NCBI GenBank assembly: GCA_964459995.1
Contig: CAYWOR010000001.1
Location: 186,001 to 250,000 of the forward strand
From: CAZSHG01 sp964459995
GTDB lineage: Bacteria > UBP14 > UBA6098
Direction of reading: 5' to 3'
DNA length: 64,000 bases
Below the pieces are notes generated by a model that did not search any database, was not told the origin of the DNA, and saw only the letters and a list, made by a program, of their open reading frames with translations. Made by a program: the position numbers and the translations under genes. Of the stretch, positions 7,635 through 17,600 are shown in pieces. Numbering within the stretch: the stretch's first letter is position 1; each line of letters starts with the position of its first letter.

Positions 7635-9677
7635 TTATTTAATCAGCAAAGGCGCGAGCACGAGGCTGACTACGCTCATGAGTTTTATGAGGATGTTCAG
7701 CGAAGGCCCCGATGTGTCTTTGAAGGGGTCACCGATAGTATCTCCCACGATTGCGGCGTTGTGTGCTTCTGAGCCTTTTCCTCCGCAATGTCCCTGTTCG
7801 ACATATTTTTTTGCGTTATCCCATGCTCCACCGGCATTTGCCATGAAAAGCGCTAGCATAACCCCGGAACTTGTCGCGCCCGCCAACATTCCACCGAGAG
7901 CTTCTTTGCCAAGCACAAAACCCATTACCACCGGCGCCATCACCGCGATAATACCCGGAAGAATCATCTCGCGAAGAGCGGCTCGTGTGGAGATGTCGAT
8001 ACAGCTTCGAATATCGGGATTAGCTGTTCCTTCTCGAAGACCAGCGATTTCGCGGAATTGCCTGCGAACCTCTTTGACCATTTGGAAAGCCGCGCGCCCG
8101 ACAGAGCGAAGAGTTAGGCTTGAGATGAAAAATGGAATCGCGCCGCCGATAAGCACGCCGATAACCACAATCGGCTTTGTGAGGTCGATGGATGTAAGCC
8201 CCGCCGATACCGAATAGGCGGAGAACAGCGCAAGCGCTGTCAGTGCGGCGCTTCCGATTGCAAAACCTTTGCCCATGGCGGCGGTTGTGTTTCCGAGGGC
8301 GTCGAGGCTGTCGGTAATTTTGCGAACATCCTCGCCAAGCCCCGCCATTTCAGTGATTCCGCCGGCATTATCCGCGATTGGACCGTAGGCGTCAACACTC
8401 ATGGTGATGCCCACCGTGGCAAGCATGCCCACAGCCGCGATGCCTATGCCATAAAGACCTGACAGGAAATAGCTGACATAAATTGCAATTGCGATAGCAA
8501 TTATCGGAAGTGCTGTCGATTCCATGCCGACCGCGAGCCCAGTGATGACATTTGTTGCGGGGCCGGTTTCGCTGGATTTAGCTATCTGTCTGATTGGGGC
8601 TTTGCTCGTATAATACTCGGCGATAATTCCAATCGCCATGCCCGCAACAGTTCCCACCAGCATCGACCAGAAAACATTTGGGTGAAGCCCGAAGGAGCGG
8701 ACGGCAATAAAAGCGCCGACGAAAAGCAGAAGATTAGCGAGATAGTTGCTCCATCGCAAAGCTCCTGCCGGCGAGGTTTTCTCGATCACTCGCAGGAAAA
8801 TTATACCAATAAGACTTCCGATAAGCCCGATTGCCGCGACAGTGATTGGGAAAGCCATATACGCAAGACGGTCGAGGCCGATAAGGCTCATAACAACGTT
8901 GCTTCCGCTTAATCCAGAGATTATCGGCATCGAGGCGGTCGCCGCAATGGAGATTGTCGCGATTATCGCTCCGACATAGCTCTCGAAAATATCCGCGCCC
9001 ATTCCTGCGACATCACCGACATTATCGCCGACATTATCCGCGATAGTCGCAGGGTTACGATGGTCGTCTTCGGGAATGTTTTCTTCGAGTTTTCCGACGA
9101 GGTCAGCGCCAACATCGGCGGTTTTCGTGTATATCCCACCGCCGACCCTTGCGAATAGCGCTATCGAGCTTGCCCCCATCGCGAAGCCGTTGATTATGAC
9201 GGATGTAGTCGGATTTTTACCGAAGAACATAAACAGAATTCCGACTCCCAGAAGTCCCAGTGCCGCTACTGAAAGCCCCATTACACTTCCGCCGAAGAAG
9301 GCGATTCTCAGCGCCATGCCCTGGCCTTTGGTTTTGGCCGCCCAGCTTGTGCGGACATTGGCTCGTGTTGCCGAGGTCATGCCGAACCAACCGGCGAGGA
9401 TACTGCATATCGCCCCTGCGAGGAATGAAATGGCGGTGTAAATCCCCAATTTCGGCACAGATGAACTTTTTAGTAGGAAGGCAAGCAAAAGGAAGATTAT
9501 GACAACAAAAATCGCGAGCACGGAATACTCGCGTTTGAGGAATACAATCGCGCCTTCATAAATCTGGTCTGAGATAATGTTCATCCGCTCGTTGCCGTTG
9601 GGTTGTTTCTTTACGTAGATATAAATTAGTGCGGCAACGATTAACCCGATAATTCCAATTATTGGTGCATGCAACAT
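7635..9677 (-). CDS. hppA: membrane-bound ion-translocating pyrophosphatase, K+-dependent type
   Basis: The 680-residue protein has about 16 membrane helices. It carries the pyrophosphate-binding motif DVGADLVGKLEENIPEDD and the acidic motif DNVGDNVGDVAGMGADIFE, with the second catalytic cluster (DNAGGITEMAGL; GDTIGDPFKDTSGPS) near the C-terminus. Hydrolysis of cytoplasmic pyrophosphate drives H+ or Na+ across the membrane. The segment GNTTAAMGKGFAIGS has Ala where K+-independent enzymes have Lys, which places it in the K+-dependent subfamily; whether it pumps Na+ or H+ cannot be read safely by eye. It shares one base with the pth stop (TAATG), so it is translated from the same message. Confidence 0.96.
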   Translation of the reverse strand: MLHAPIIGIIGLIVAALIYIYVKKQPNGNERMNIISDQIYEGAIVFLKREYSVLAIFVVIIFLLLAFLLKSSSVPKLGIYTAISFLAGAICSILAGWFGMTSATRANVRTSWAAKTKGQGMALRIAFFGGSVMGLSVAALGLLGVGILFMFFGKNPTTSVIINGFAMGASSIALFARVGGGIYTKTADVGADLVGKLEENIPEDDHRNPATIADNVGDNVGDVAGMGADIFESYVGAIIATISIAATASMPIISGLSGSNVVMSLIGLDRLAYMAFPITVAAIGLIGSLIGIIFLRVIEKTSPAGALRWSNYLANLLLFVGAFIAVRSFGLHPNVFWSMLVGTVAGMAIGIIAEYYTSKAPIRQIAKSSETGPATNVITGLAVGMESTALPIIAIAIAIYVSYFLSGLYGIGIAAVGMLATVGITMSVDAYGPIADNAGGITEMAGLGEDVRKITDSLDALGNTTAAMGKGFAIGSAALTALALFSAYSVSAGLTSIDLTKPIVVIGVLIGGAIPFFISSLTLRSVGRAAFQMVKEVRRQFREIAGLREGTANPDIRSCIDISTRAALREMILPGIIAVMAPVVMGFVLGKEALGGMLAGATSSGVMLALFMANAGGAWDNAKKYVEQGHCGGKGSEAHNAAIVGDTIGDPFKDTSGPSLNILIKLMSVVSLVLAPLLIK

Positions 9678-10297
9678 TATTCCTCCGTAGTAGGGCCATA
9701 GCCCTTTGATCCATTAGCTTCTTCGTCTTTTTTTCGATTGTGGACATTCATAGCACGGTCGATGCCATCTCGGACGGCGATTTCGACAGCGCTCATGCAG
9801 TCCGCGAGAACATTTGGAAGGTCTTTTCTTTCCTCCGGCGAGAATCGAGAGAGCACAAAATCCGCCGGGTCGATACCTGCGGGTGGTTCTCCGATTCCGA
9901 CTCGAAGGCGCGGGATGTCCTTTGTCCCGAGGCGGTCGATGATGTCGGTTAGGCCGTTGTGGCTCCCTGCGGAACCGGATTTTCGGATTCTCAGCCAGCC
10001 AAAGGGCAGGTCGAAATCATCCAGCACAACGAGAATCTCCTCCGGACGAAGCCCTTCCTGTTCGACAATTCGCCTTACCGCGATTCCAGAACGGTTCATA
10101 TAGGTCGTGGGCACTGCCAGCAGGACAACATCGCCCTTTATGTTCGCTTTTCCAAGATAAAAAGACCCTTTACCGAGCTTGAGTTTTGCCCGATACCTTT
10201 CGCCCAACCCCTCTATCACCATGAATCCAATATTATGGCGGGTTTCGGCGTATTCACTCCCCGGATTGCCGAGGCCGATTACACATCGAATAGGCAC
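9677..10297 (-). CDS. pth: peptidyl-tRNA hydrolase
   Basis: The 206-residue enzyme releases tRNA from prematurely dropped peptidyl-tRNA. Catalytic positions are intact: N11 in GLGNPG, H21 in RHNIGF and D93 in LDDFDLPFG; the PTTYMNRSG and GSAGSHNGL motifs are also present. The start is the GTG at 10297, giving MPIRCVIGLGNPG; no Shine-Dalgarno precedes it, and a -10 box ends 7 bases upstream, so the message may be leaderless. The C-terminus has a hydrophilic extension (RKKDEEANGSKGYGP). It is coupled to hppA by a TAATG junction. The usual neighbour rplY is absent. Confidence 0.96.
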   Translation of the reverse strand: MPIRCVIGLGNPGSEYAETRHNIGFMVIEGLGERYRAKLKLGKGSFYLGKANIKGDVVLLAVPTTYMNRSGIAVRRIVEQEGLRPEEILVVLDDFDLPFGWLRIRKSGSAGSHNGLTDIIDRLGTKDIPRLRVGIGEPPAGIDPADFVLSRFSPEERKDLPNVLADCMSAVEIAVRDGIDRAMNVHNRKKDEEANGSKGYGPTTEE

Positions 10298-10304
10298 AGC
10301 GGTT

Positions 10305-10334
10305 TTAATAAAAAAATGATGTGTCTTTTGTCAA
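10305..10334 (-). promoter_or_regulatory. promoter of pth-hppA
   Basis: On the minus strand a perfect TTGACA (10334-10329) and TATTAA (10310-10305) are separated by 18 bases. The -10 box ends 7 bases before the GTG of pth, so transcription would begin at about the first base of the start codon. Confidence 0.6.
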
Positions 10335-10371
10335 GTTAAAACCTAACAGTCGAAAAGTTTAGTCAAAATTA

Positions 10372-10393
10372 GAGCCGGCCCTAAGACCGGCTC
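10372..10393 (-). terminator. terminator of the 10414-14523 gene
   Basis: A 7-bp perfect stem GAGCCGG/CCGGCTC with an 8-base loop lies 21 bases after the stop. On the minus strand it is followed by TAATTTTG, a modest T-tract. Confidence 0.65.
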
Positions 10394-10413
10394 CAAATGA
10401 ATAGCCCTATACC

Positions 10414-13400
10414 TTATTTTATAAGGACGAGTCGTGACTGAGTTTGCCTTCCGCCACATTTGAGCACGGCGAAATAAACGCCGCTCGGCATCTCGACCAA
10501 ATCGGAGGACATGCCGTCCCAAACAGCGCTGAATTTCCCCGCCGAAACAATTTCGTCGGCGAGATTCACGATATGTCTGCCGTTGATATCGTAGATATCG
10601 AGCTTGATTTTGCCGGGCATATCGATGTCCAGTGTGAGTTTACAGCTCGAGTTGAAGGGGTTCGGCGACACATGAAGCGCGATTTCGTTTGGAAGCTCAG
10701 CGCCTTTTTCCTCTACAATCGGCGGGTTTGGCGGATTGTAGCTCTCATCGAGAAGGAAATTCACGATTGCGGTAAGCACGTGCATTCTCGTCGAAGGCGA
10801 AGAGGGGGAATTCGAATCGATCATCGAGCCGATATAGACGCTTGACAACACGGTGCGATAGTTGTGCAACCTGCGATAAACCATGCGCAACGGGCTGGAA
10901 ATCGGCGGCGGGCTGTCCTGAGAGAACATTGCCCAGTTGGTGCCCTCGATGCTCGTGTCGTTGTCCCACTCATCGATTCTGTGATCGGCGGCGCTCATAT
11001 AGTGGTATTCCATGTCGATAGCGCCGGTTCTGAAGAAAGAGGTATCCTCGCCGCGAATCCGCGAAACGTTGCCACTCGATGCGGGATAGCCATCCTCCAC
11101 GAACGCCGCGCCGAAGAGGTTAAATAATCTCCTGCGCTGATCCGAGGCCATCACCGAGCCGAAATCGTAGCCGAAATCAGCGCCCTCGCAATAGACCCTT
11201 CCGCCGGCGGCGATATAGGTCGCTAATCTGTTGACACTCTGGAAGTTCGGCAATGTGTTGTTGGCATCATCGATGCCATTGACCATAAACACAGCGCGGT
11301 ATTTGAAGAGGTCGTAGGAGTTGATGTTCTGATCCTGAGTAGTCTTTATTATTCTAAGGTCGCTGAAGGCGTTCAGATAGTCGTAAAGGAATTGGTCTTC
11401 AGGGCTATCTCCGCCATTAGCGAGAAGAGCGCTGTTATCGAAATCCCAAATGAGTATATCGGGATAGGTCGAATCGGGGTTCATCCAAACCAATACCGGC
11501 CCGACTTTTTCGCTTTCGCCGAGGTCATACACTGCCGAAACAAGATAGTTATATGGCAGGTAATTCGTTCTGCCCCATTCCACGAAGGCCGAATAGGGGT
11601 CAACCACGAACCCAACCAAAGTATCGTCTGAGAAAACTACTCTGCGGTAAACATTGTAACCCATCAGAGTTCCGGAGCCGGGAGTGGGTGAGTCCCAATC
11701 GAGAACAGCACGGTTGGGATAGTTGCCATGCCCTGTGAGATTGCGTGGAGGATTAAGCTCGCCGCTGATGAGCGAAAGACGAACATCCAAAGTGTCCTCC
11801 GGTTGTTCGAGAGCGAATTCGACATCGAGGGTAACATAGCTAACTCTCGAGAACCTGACTAGATAGGCATCGTAGGGAATCTCGACGAAATTGTAGCGTC
11901 CGCCAGCATTTGTGAAAGCGGGGGGGATATCCGTGCCGACAAGCTCGACCATAGTTCCGGCGAGCATCGGTGGATCGCCTTCGAGAGTAACGGTTCCGAC
12001 GAGATTGCCGATGTTGCGAATCAGGGTGAAATCTTCGGTATGCTCGAAATCTTCGACGAGGATGTTGCGAGTAACCGTTTGATAGAACCTCTTTGAAACC
12101 TCGATTATGTATTCGCCGAATGGGACTATCTCGAATATGTATTCGCCGTCGATATCCGCGAAGGTTGTATCGTCGCCGAGAACAATCATCGTGCCCTCCG
12201 GCAAGCCGCCGTCTTCGCACTCGATCACTCCGGAAACGCTTCCGAAGGCCGGCACGAGATAGGGGTCGTAGATGATATCTTCGTTAATTAGGATATAGGC
12301 CGTATCGGAGAGATATCCAACTGCGGAGGTTATAACCATGCGCTCCGATGTTGAATAGGGTATTTCACAAAGGTTATATTCGCCATCCGCGCCGGAGACG
12401 GTTTCTCCAACACCGACAACTTCGATAACCGCGCCTTCGACGACGCCGTCATCGGTGAGAACCGTGCCGGAAAGGCAGAAATTCGGCGGCACACCGCGTG
12501 AGAAATGAATCAGCAGATTTCCGCCGCTGATGATGTCGATTCTGTCGGTGGTGCGCATATTCTGCCATGTGGTGTCTTCGGAGATAAGCCATGCGATATG
12601 GAAACTACCGTCCTCGGGCAACCCTTCGGGATTCCAGCTTATCCAGTTCACTCTGCCGCCGAGAGCGCTGATTCTGTTCAGCATTGCCGACCAATGAAGG
12701 TCGTATTCGAGCGAAGAGCGGATGTCCCTCGTGAGTTGGTTCCAGAGCGAATCTGGTGTTGTGAAGAAGCCATAGGGGACATCTCCCGGCACGGGCGGGG
12801 GCATCTGCTGGTCGAGGCCGTAGTCGAAATAGTCCGTGCCGTGCGGATCCGCGCCGAAAAATAGCTTGAAATGGCGAAGCGGTTCGCCGGGTTGGGAGGT
12901 CCAAACGATAAGAGAATCCATCCATGTCGGGGTAAGGAAATAGCCGGTAGTGAAATGCCAGTCATATTCTGTAACATTCGCGGGGTCGGCTAAGTCCGCC
13001 ACCGTAATACTGCAATCGATTCTCGTCATCGGCGGGAAATCATCGGGCGGAGTGTAGTTCACGAAGGTCGTTCCACTGGAGGCCGTAACCACGATGTCGT
13101 CGGTAACATCCTCGCCTCTGACCGTGAGGCTAATCGAGGAGATATCGATACCGCTCTCGGCGTCGGTCATGGCGACCTTTAGGCCGGTGGAAACCGCGAC
13201 TCCGGTTTCGGAGTGTCCCGGAATCGTATAAACAATTCTCGGGGCGGCGGTGTCGCCGGAAAGGCTGACGGTTTTTATCCATACCTGTCTGCCCGGGCCG
13301 AAACTGACATGATCGATTTCCCTCATGTCCTGCCATTCGTCGTCGGTGGGGTAGAAGGGCGGGAAGGTGTAAGCAACGAAGCACCCTTTATCCGAGGGCA

Positions 13401-14523
13401 GGCGATGCTCCTCCCATTTCACACCAATAACCATATCGACATTCCCGAAATGGATATTCCATAAGTCCATAATCACCGACGCATTGTGAATGTCGCGTGT
13501 CAGCATATTATAGAAAGGATAACTCGGATCGCTAAGCGGGAAATAGGAATAGAAAGCCGATGGCGGAGCGACCGGGAAAACGATGTCCAATCCCAAATCG
13601 AAGCCGTTCGATGCGGAAAGGTCAGCGCCGAGAGAAATCTGTTTGAAGGTCGTGTCGGTGCCGAGGGTGCTCGTTGTAAATGTAACGAGCGGAACTTCCC
13701 AAAGAACTGGCATAATTCCGTAACCGGTGCGAAAAGCTATTACATCGGTCGTTCTGTTCGCGGGGCTTGCGTTGTCCGAAGCACCGGCAATGACCGAAAA
13801 CCAAGTTTCGCCTTCCAGAAATACCGGAGGTTCGTAGATTACTCTGTAACCATTGGCGATGGGGGTTAAGGAGAGCATCTCCGAAACATTCACGCCATTG
13901 ACGGTGAGAGTAATCGAAGCCGGGTTTATTCCGCTTCCGATGTCGGTAACATCGAACCGAATATCAGTGGTAACCGGGACGCCGGTGGTGCCATCGACCG
14001 GGTTCCAATTCGAGATGACCGGGTCGTCGCCGGGAAGGTAGCCATGCGGAATATGGACTATGTCCAGCACCTGCGAAGGCCAGAAAGATACCGTGCTTGT
14101 GGTCTTCATGTTTACCCACTCGGTAACTTCGAGGCCGAGATAATGCGCGCCGAGGAAGAAATCCCCCGGCGGGAGCAGTTCGCTCGACCACACAGCGTGA
14201 AGTGGCGAGTAAAGCGAGTTCAGAACGGCTCTCCACATGACGCTGTCCTCGCTGTCTTCGCGGATATCGGTAGTAAGCTTATCGATGAATGGGTTCAGCG
14301 GGTCGCTGAGCGCGAAGTAGGCGTAGGGCGGCGACGGCGGAGCGATGGGCATTACGACATCCATATCGTCGTAGCCGTCCAGAGCGGCTGGATTCCTGCC
14401 GAAGGTGATGCTTAGCGTATCCGTGTTCGAGATGAGCCGGATATCCGTCTGCCAAGCCTCGGCCAGAGCGGTTCCCATCAGAATGACTGCAATAGAGCAG
14501 ACAACAAATAATAATCTTCTCAT
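10414..14523 (-). CDS. large secreted multidomain protein with C-terminal sorting domain
   Basis: A 1,369-residue exported protein. Signal peptide 1-21 (MRRLLFVVCSIAVILMGTAL). A module of about 140 residues recurs three times (about 24-165, 275-425, 535-680), marked by D-x-G/M-D-x-x-x-P-x-A-P-P, then Y-x-Y-F, SDP and L-T-x-D-I. The first two copies are each followed by a Big_5-like domain with a D-x-x-S-G-I motif. Three carboxypeptidase-regulatory-like beta domains (about 683-925), a fibronectin-III-like domain (about 935-1030) and a Rossmann-like segment resembling class-I glutamine amidotransferase folds (about 1040-1270, AGGRVYCEGADFGYDFG) follow. The last ~85 residues begin HVSPNPFN and end RLVLIK, a FlgD-like/type-IX sorting domain. 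The ATG at 14523 follows GGGGGAG; an upstream in-frame extension reads through a terminator and is rejected. It is a paralog of the next gene. Probable surface protein; substrate unknown. Confidence 0.82.
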   Translation of the reverse strand: MRRLLFVVCSIAVILMGTALAEAWQTDIRLISNTDTLSITFGRNPAALDGYDDMDVVMPIAPPSPPYAYFALSDPLNPFIDKLTTDIREDSEDSVMWRAVLNSLYSPLHAVWSSELLPPGDFFLGAHYLGLEVTEWVNMKTTSTVSFWPSQVLDIVHIPHGYLPGDDPVISNWNPVDGTTGVPVTTDIRFDVTDIGSGINPASITLTVNGVNVSEMLSLTPIANGYRVIYEPPVFLEGETWFSVIAGASDNASPANRTTDVIAFRTGYGIMPVLWEVPLVTFTTSTLGTDTTFKQISLGADLSASNGFDLGLDIVFPVAPPSAFYSYFPLSDPSYPFYNMLTRDIHNASVIMDLWNIHFGNVDMVIGVKWEEHRLPSDKGCFVAYTFPPFYPTDDEWQDMREIDHVSFGPGRQVWIKTVSLSGDTAAPRIVYTIPGHSETGVAVSTGLKVAMTDAESGIDISSISLTVRGEDVTDDIVVTASSGTTFVNYTPPDDFPPMTRIDCSITVADLADPANVTEYDWHFTTGYFLTPTWMDSLIVWTSQPGEPLRHFKLFFGADPHGTDYFDYGLDQQMPPPVPGDVPYGFFTTPDSLWNQLTRDIRSSLEYDLHWSAMLNRISALGGRVNWISWNPEGLPEDGSFHIAWLISEDTTWQNMRTTDRIDIISGGNLLIHFSRGVPPNFCLSGTVLTDDGVVEGAVIEVVGVGETVSGADGEYNLCEIPYSTSERMVITSAVGYLSDTAYILINEDIIYDPYLVPAFGSVSGVIECEDGGLPEGTMIVLGDDTTFADIDGEYIFEIVPFGEYIIEVSKRFYQTVTRNILVEDFEHTEDFTLIRNIGNLVGTVTLEGDPPMLAGTMVELVGTDIPPAFTNAGGRYNFVEIPYDAYLVRFSRVSYVTLDVEFALEQPEDTLDVRLSLISGELNPPRNLTGHGNYPNRAVLDWDSPTPGSGTLMGYNVYRRVVFSDDTLVGFVVDPYSAFVEWGRTNYLPYNYLVSAVYDLGESEKVGPVLVWMNPDSTYPDILIWDFDNSALLANGGDSPEDQFLYDYLNAFSDLRIIKTTQDQNINSYDLFKYRAVFMVNGIDDANNTLPNFQSVNRLATYIAAGGRVYCEGADFGYDFGSVMASDQRRRLFNLFGAAFVEDGYPASSGNVSRIRGEDTSFFRTGAIDMEYHYMSAADHRIDEWDNDTSIEGTNWAMFSQDSPPPISSPLRMVYRRLHNYRTVLSSVYIGSMIDSNSPSSPSTRMHVLTAIVNFLLDESYNPPNPPIVEEKGAELPNEIALHVSPNPFNSSCKLTLDIDMPGKIKLDIYDINGRHIVNLADEIVSAGKFSAVWDGMSSDLVEMPSGVYFAVLKCGGRQTQSRLVLIK

Positions 14524-14575
14524 ATCTCCCCCTTGAATAGGGCCAAATGAGTGAATGATGAACAACAAAACATTC

Positions 14576-14608
14576 AAAAAAGGGAGCCTTCGTTGGCAAA
14601 GGCTCCCT
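14576..14608 (-). terminator. strong terminator of the 14618-18274 gene
   Basis: An 8-bp perfect stem AGGGAGCC/GGCTCCCT with a 12-base loop, followed on the minus strand by TTTTTTG. It starts 9 bases after the stop codon. Confidence 0.88.
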
Positions 14609-14617
14609 GAAGAAAGA

Positions 14618-17600
14618 CTACTTGAGGAGAACCATTCTCCTGGTTGTCGAACCTGTGTTGGTCGTGAGTTTGTAGAAATAAATTCCACTCTCGACCGAAC
14701 GGCCCTCGGCATTGGTGCCGTCCCAGATTATCTTTTGGACGCCGGGCTTGAAGCTCTCATCGACGAGGGTGTTCACCTTTTTGCCGAGCATATCGTAAAT
14801 CGACAGTTCGACATTGGTGTATTCCTCGACCTTGAACTCGATAGCGGTCGCGGCGTTGAAGGGGTTGGGAACATTGCCGAACAGGCTTATTTCCTGCGGC
14901 AACTCGAAGGGCTTCTCATCGATATTATCGACGATTCCGAAGGCGTCGAAAATCTGAATTGCGATGCCGGCGGTTGTTCCGACCGGAATATCGATTATCG
15001 ACGCGAGATATGTGCTTGTGCACAGAGTCTTGCAATCGTAACCGGTATGCTCGCGCCATACACCTCTGCCATTGCTGGCATTTGGCATCGGAGCGGTAAG
15101 CTGGGAGGTAAGCACGGTGAATGCGCCTGTTCCAAGCCTATGCTCGAATTCATCGACACCGTAGTCGGAGATATGACCCATCGAATAATCCTTGGTGAAT
15201 CCGGGCGAGAACAATGGCGTAGTTCCTGTCAGCTGGCGGACATTGCCCTCCAGTGATCCGATTCCCATATCGTAGAAATGCACTCCGAAAATGGTGAACA
15301 GCGAATCGTAGGAGTTGTTCGCCGCAGTTGCACCGTTGCTGGAGAGAATCTGCATCGCGTCGGCTCCCTCGATGAACATTTGGCCGCCATTGTAGAGATA
15401 ATCGCGGAGAATGTGCCATTCGGCTACTCTCGGACGCGGCCCGAGCCATCCGGAATAGGAAAGCGGGTTCCATTCGATTATGATGAGATCGAATAGCGGG
15501 TTATCCGAAGCGTCGAGAAGCTCGGTAACATAGAGTCTGTCATGTTCGCCGGTAACCGTGATATCAGAAGCCGGAACACCGAGGTCGAGAAGGAGGTTAT
15601 AAAGCGAATCGGTCGGATCCCATGCCCAGCCGAGACCTTCCTCTATTGTTTCTCCGCCGGCCCAATCGATGATGAGTATTCTGTTGGGTGCCGGGCTGAC
15701 ATTGGTGTAGCCAACTGCGATGTTCGAGAGCGGGCTTGCTCCGCTGGCGTAATTAGCGACCATACCGTAGTAGTAGTTGGTTCCCGGTGTAATCGCGGTA
15801 TCGATATAACCGACGATTGTGTCGGGAAGAACAGCGATAAGAGTTGCAACTGCGGTGTCCGAGAAAGCGGAGGTGTGCCTGTAGAGTCTGAAGGAGACTG
15901 GGTCTTCCATCGGGCGCATTCTCGGGGTGCTTCTTTCGATTTCCTCGATGCCCAGAGGCTCTCTCTCGACAAAGTTATGATAGCTCTGAAGATCGCGAGT
16001 GCTACGGACTTTCGTGTGCTGAAGAGCTTCATTAAGAGGCATTGTGATTTCCGACGACCTCGATCCGGAGGTAGTTGTAACATAGGCCTCCACAACGAAG
16101 TCGATATCGGCGTTGTTGACAGAATTGCCATACCAATCCCAAACACTGTCTCTGGCATAATAAATCCATGTGAGTGTATCGGGAGTTGTGTAATCCTGCC
16201 GAACGAAGATACAGTTCGGATACTCGCCGACATCGATCCATCCGACATAGAAAACATCGGTGCCAACATGTAACGGCGGATCGATAACAAATTCGCGTGT
16301 TTCGAAATCGACAGTAGTCGGGAATGTAATCGTCAACGGAGTAATCATATCCGCGCCTGGCCCGCCGGAGTCGTGCTCAGCCCAGATATGAATTCTGGTC
16401 TGCGTTCCCGGAGTAAGTGTGGCGAGGTCGATGCTGACCTTTGTAAGCATCGCGTCCACGGTGGGAGCGACGAAGGGCATCGCATAACCGCCACCCGGAT
16501 AACCATAGGGAGAATACCAAATAAAAGGATCATTCTCGCCGCAGGATATGCCTCTGCCGGCATGCGAAAGAAGAAGCGTGTCGCCCAAAGTCGGTTCGCG
16601 CCAGTTTACATAAATAAACTCCGGGTAGCAGGGACGGTTGGTCGCCTGAACATTGGCCGGAGGATTGAGGCTGACAACGGGGATATCCAGCGTGTCGAGA
16701 GTCGGGGTAAGCACCAAGTCGCTTGTAACGTTAAGGCTGGGGTTATTATACGTCACATATCCCGCATGGGAAGCCGTGAAAGTATATGTCCCAGCTTCGA
16801 CATCGAATGAGAAGCTACCGGTTGAGGCGGTAACAATCGAGTCGGCGAAGCCCACACCGATCATCTTAACCTTTGTGCCCGAAAAATCGGAAGTGCCTTC
16901 GAGAGAAACCACACCGGAAACGTTATAAGTCGATGCAATCTCGAAAAGGTAGAAATCCACACCGGTTGTGTCGCCGTGAAGCGTGAACGAGGTGCTTGCT
17001 GGTGTGTATCCGGGGTATGTAACATGGAGATCGATCGGTCCGAGCGGAACTGCGTCGAGGGTGTAGTTGCCCAAAGCATCGGTGGTCGTTTCGATATCGT
17101 TCACCCAATCGGAAACAACAGCACCGGAGTGATCGGACATGCCATCGAGGCTGACCGTGCCGGAAATGCTTCCGGTGAGAAGAGCGAGGTTGAAATTAAG
17201 AGTAGTGTCGTTCGCGATTGTTACATAAAGCGTTTCGGCCATATAACCTTCGTGCCAAGCGATAACGGTGTAAATTCCGCCCGGAACGCCGCAAACACTG
17301 TATGCACCGACAGCGTCAGTGGAATCGTGGTATGCGCCGACGAAAACGACCGAGTTGGAATAAACCGATGTGCCTTCGAGAGTAACAGTTCCGGATACGC
17401 AGAAAACGGTGTCTTCACATTCGGTTGTGAAAGAGGCGTTTCCGATTCCGAGATTTCCGGCCATATCCTCGGCGGTAACCTGCCATGCGAGAGTGGAGCA
17501 TGCCGGAAGATCGACACCGAGTGCGGCTGTGTTCACGAGTGCTCTTGTTCCGCCAGTAATCGGAGTTTTGGTGATGAACATACTGGGGATTGTTATTCCG

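Noticed and set aside
7439..7642. 67-codon open frame in the hppA-rpsF gap
   Set aside because: It has no ribosome-binding site, has A/T-driven composition and runs into the end of hppA on the other strand.
14524..14712. N-terminal extension of the 10414-14523 gene
   Set aside because: It would span a strong terminator and the end of the next gene; the signal peptide and ribosome-binding site are at 14523.
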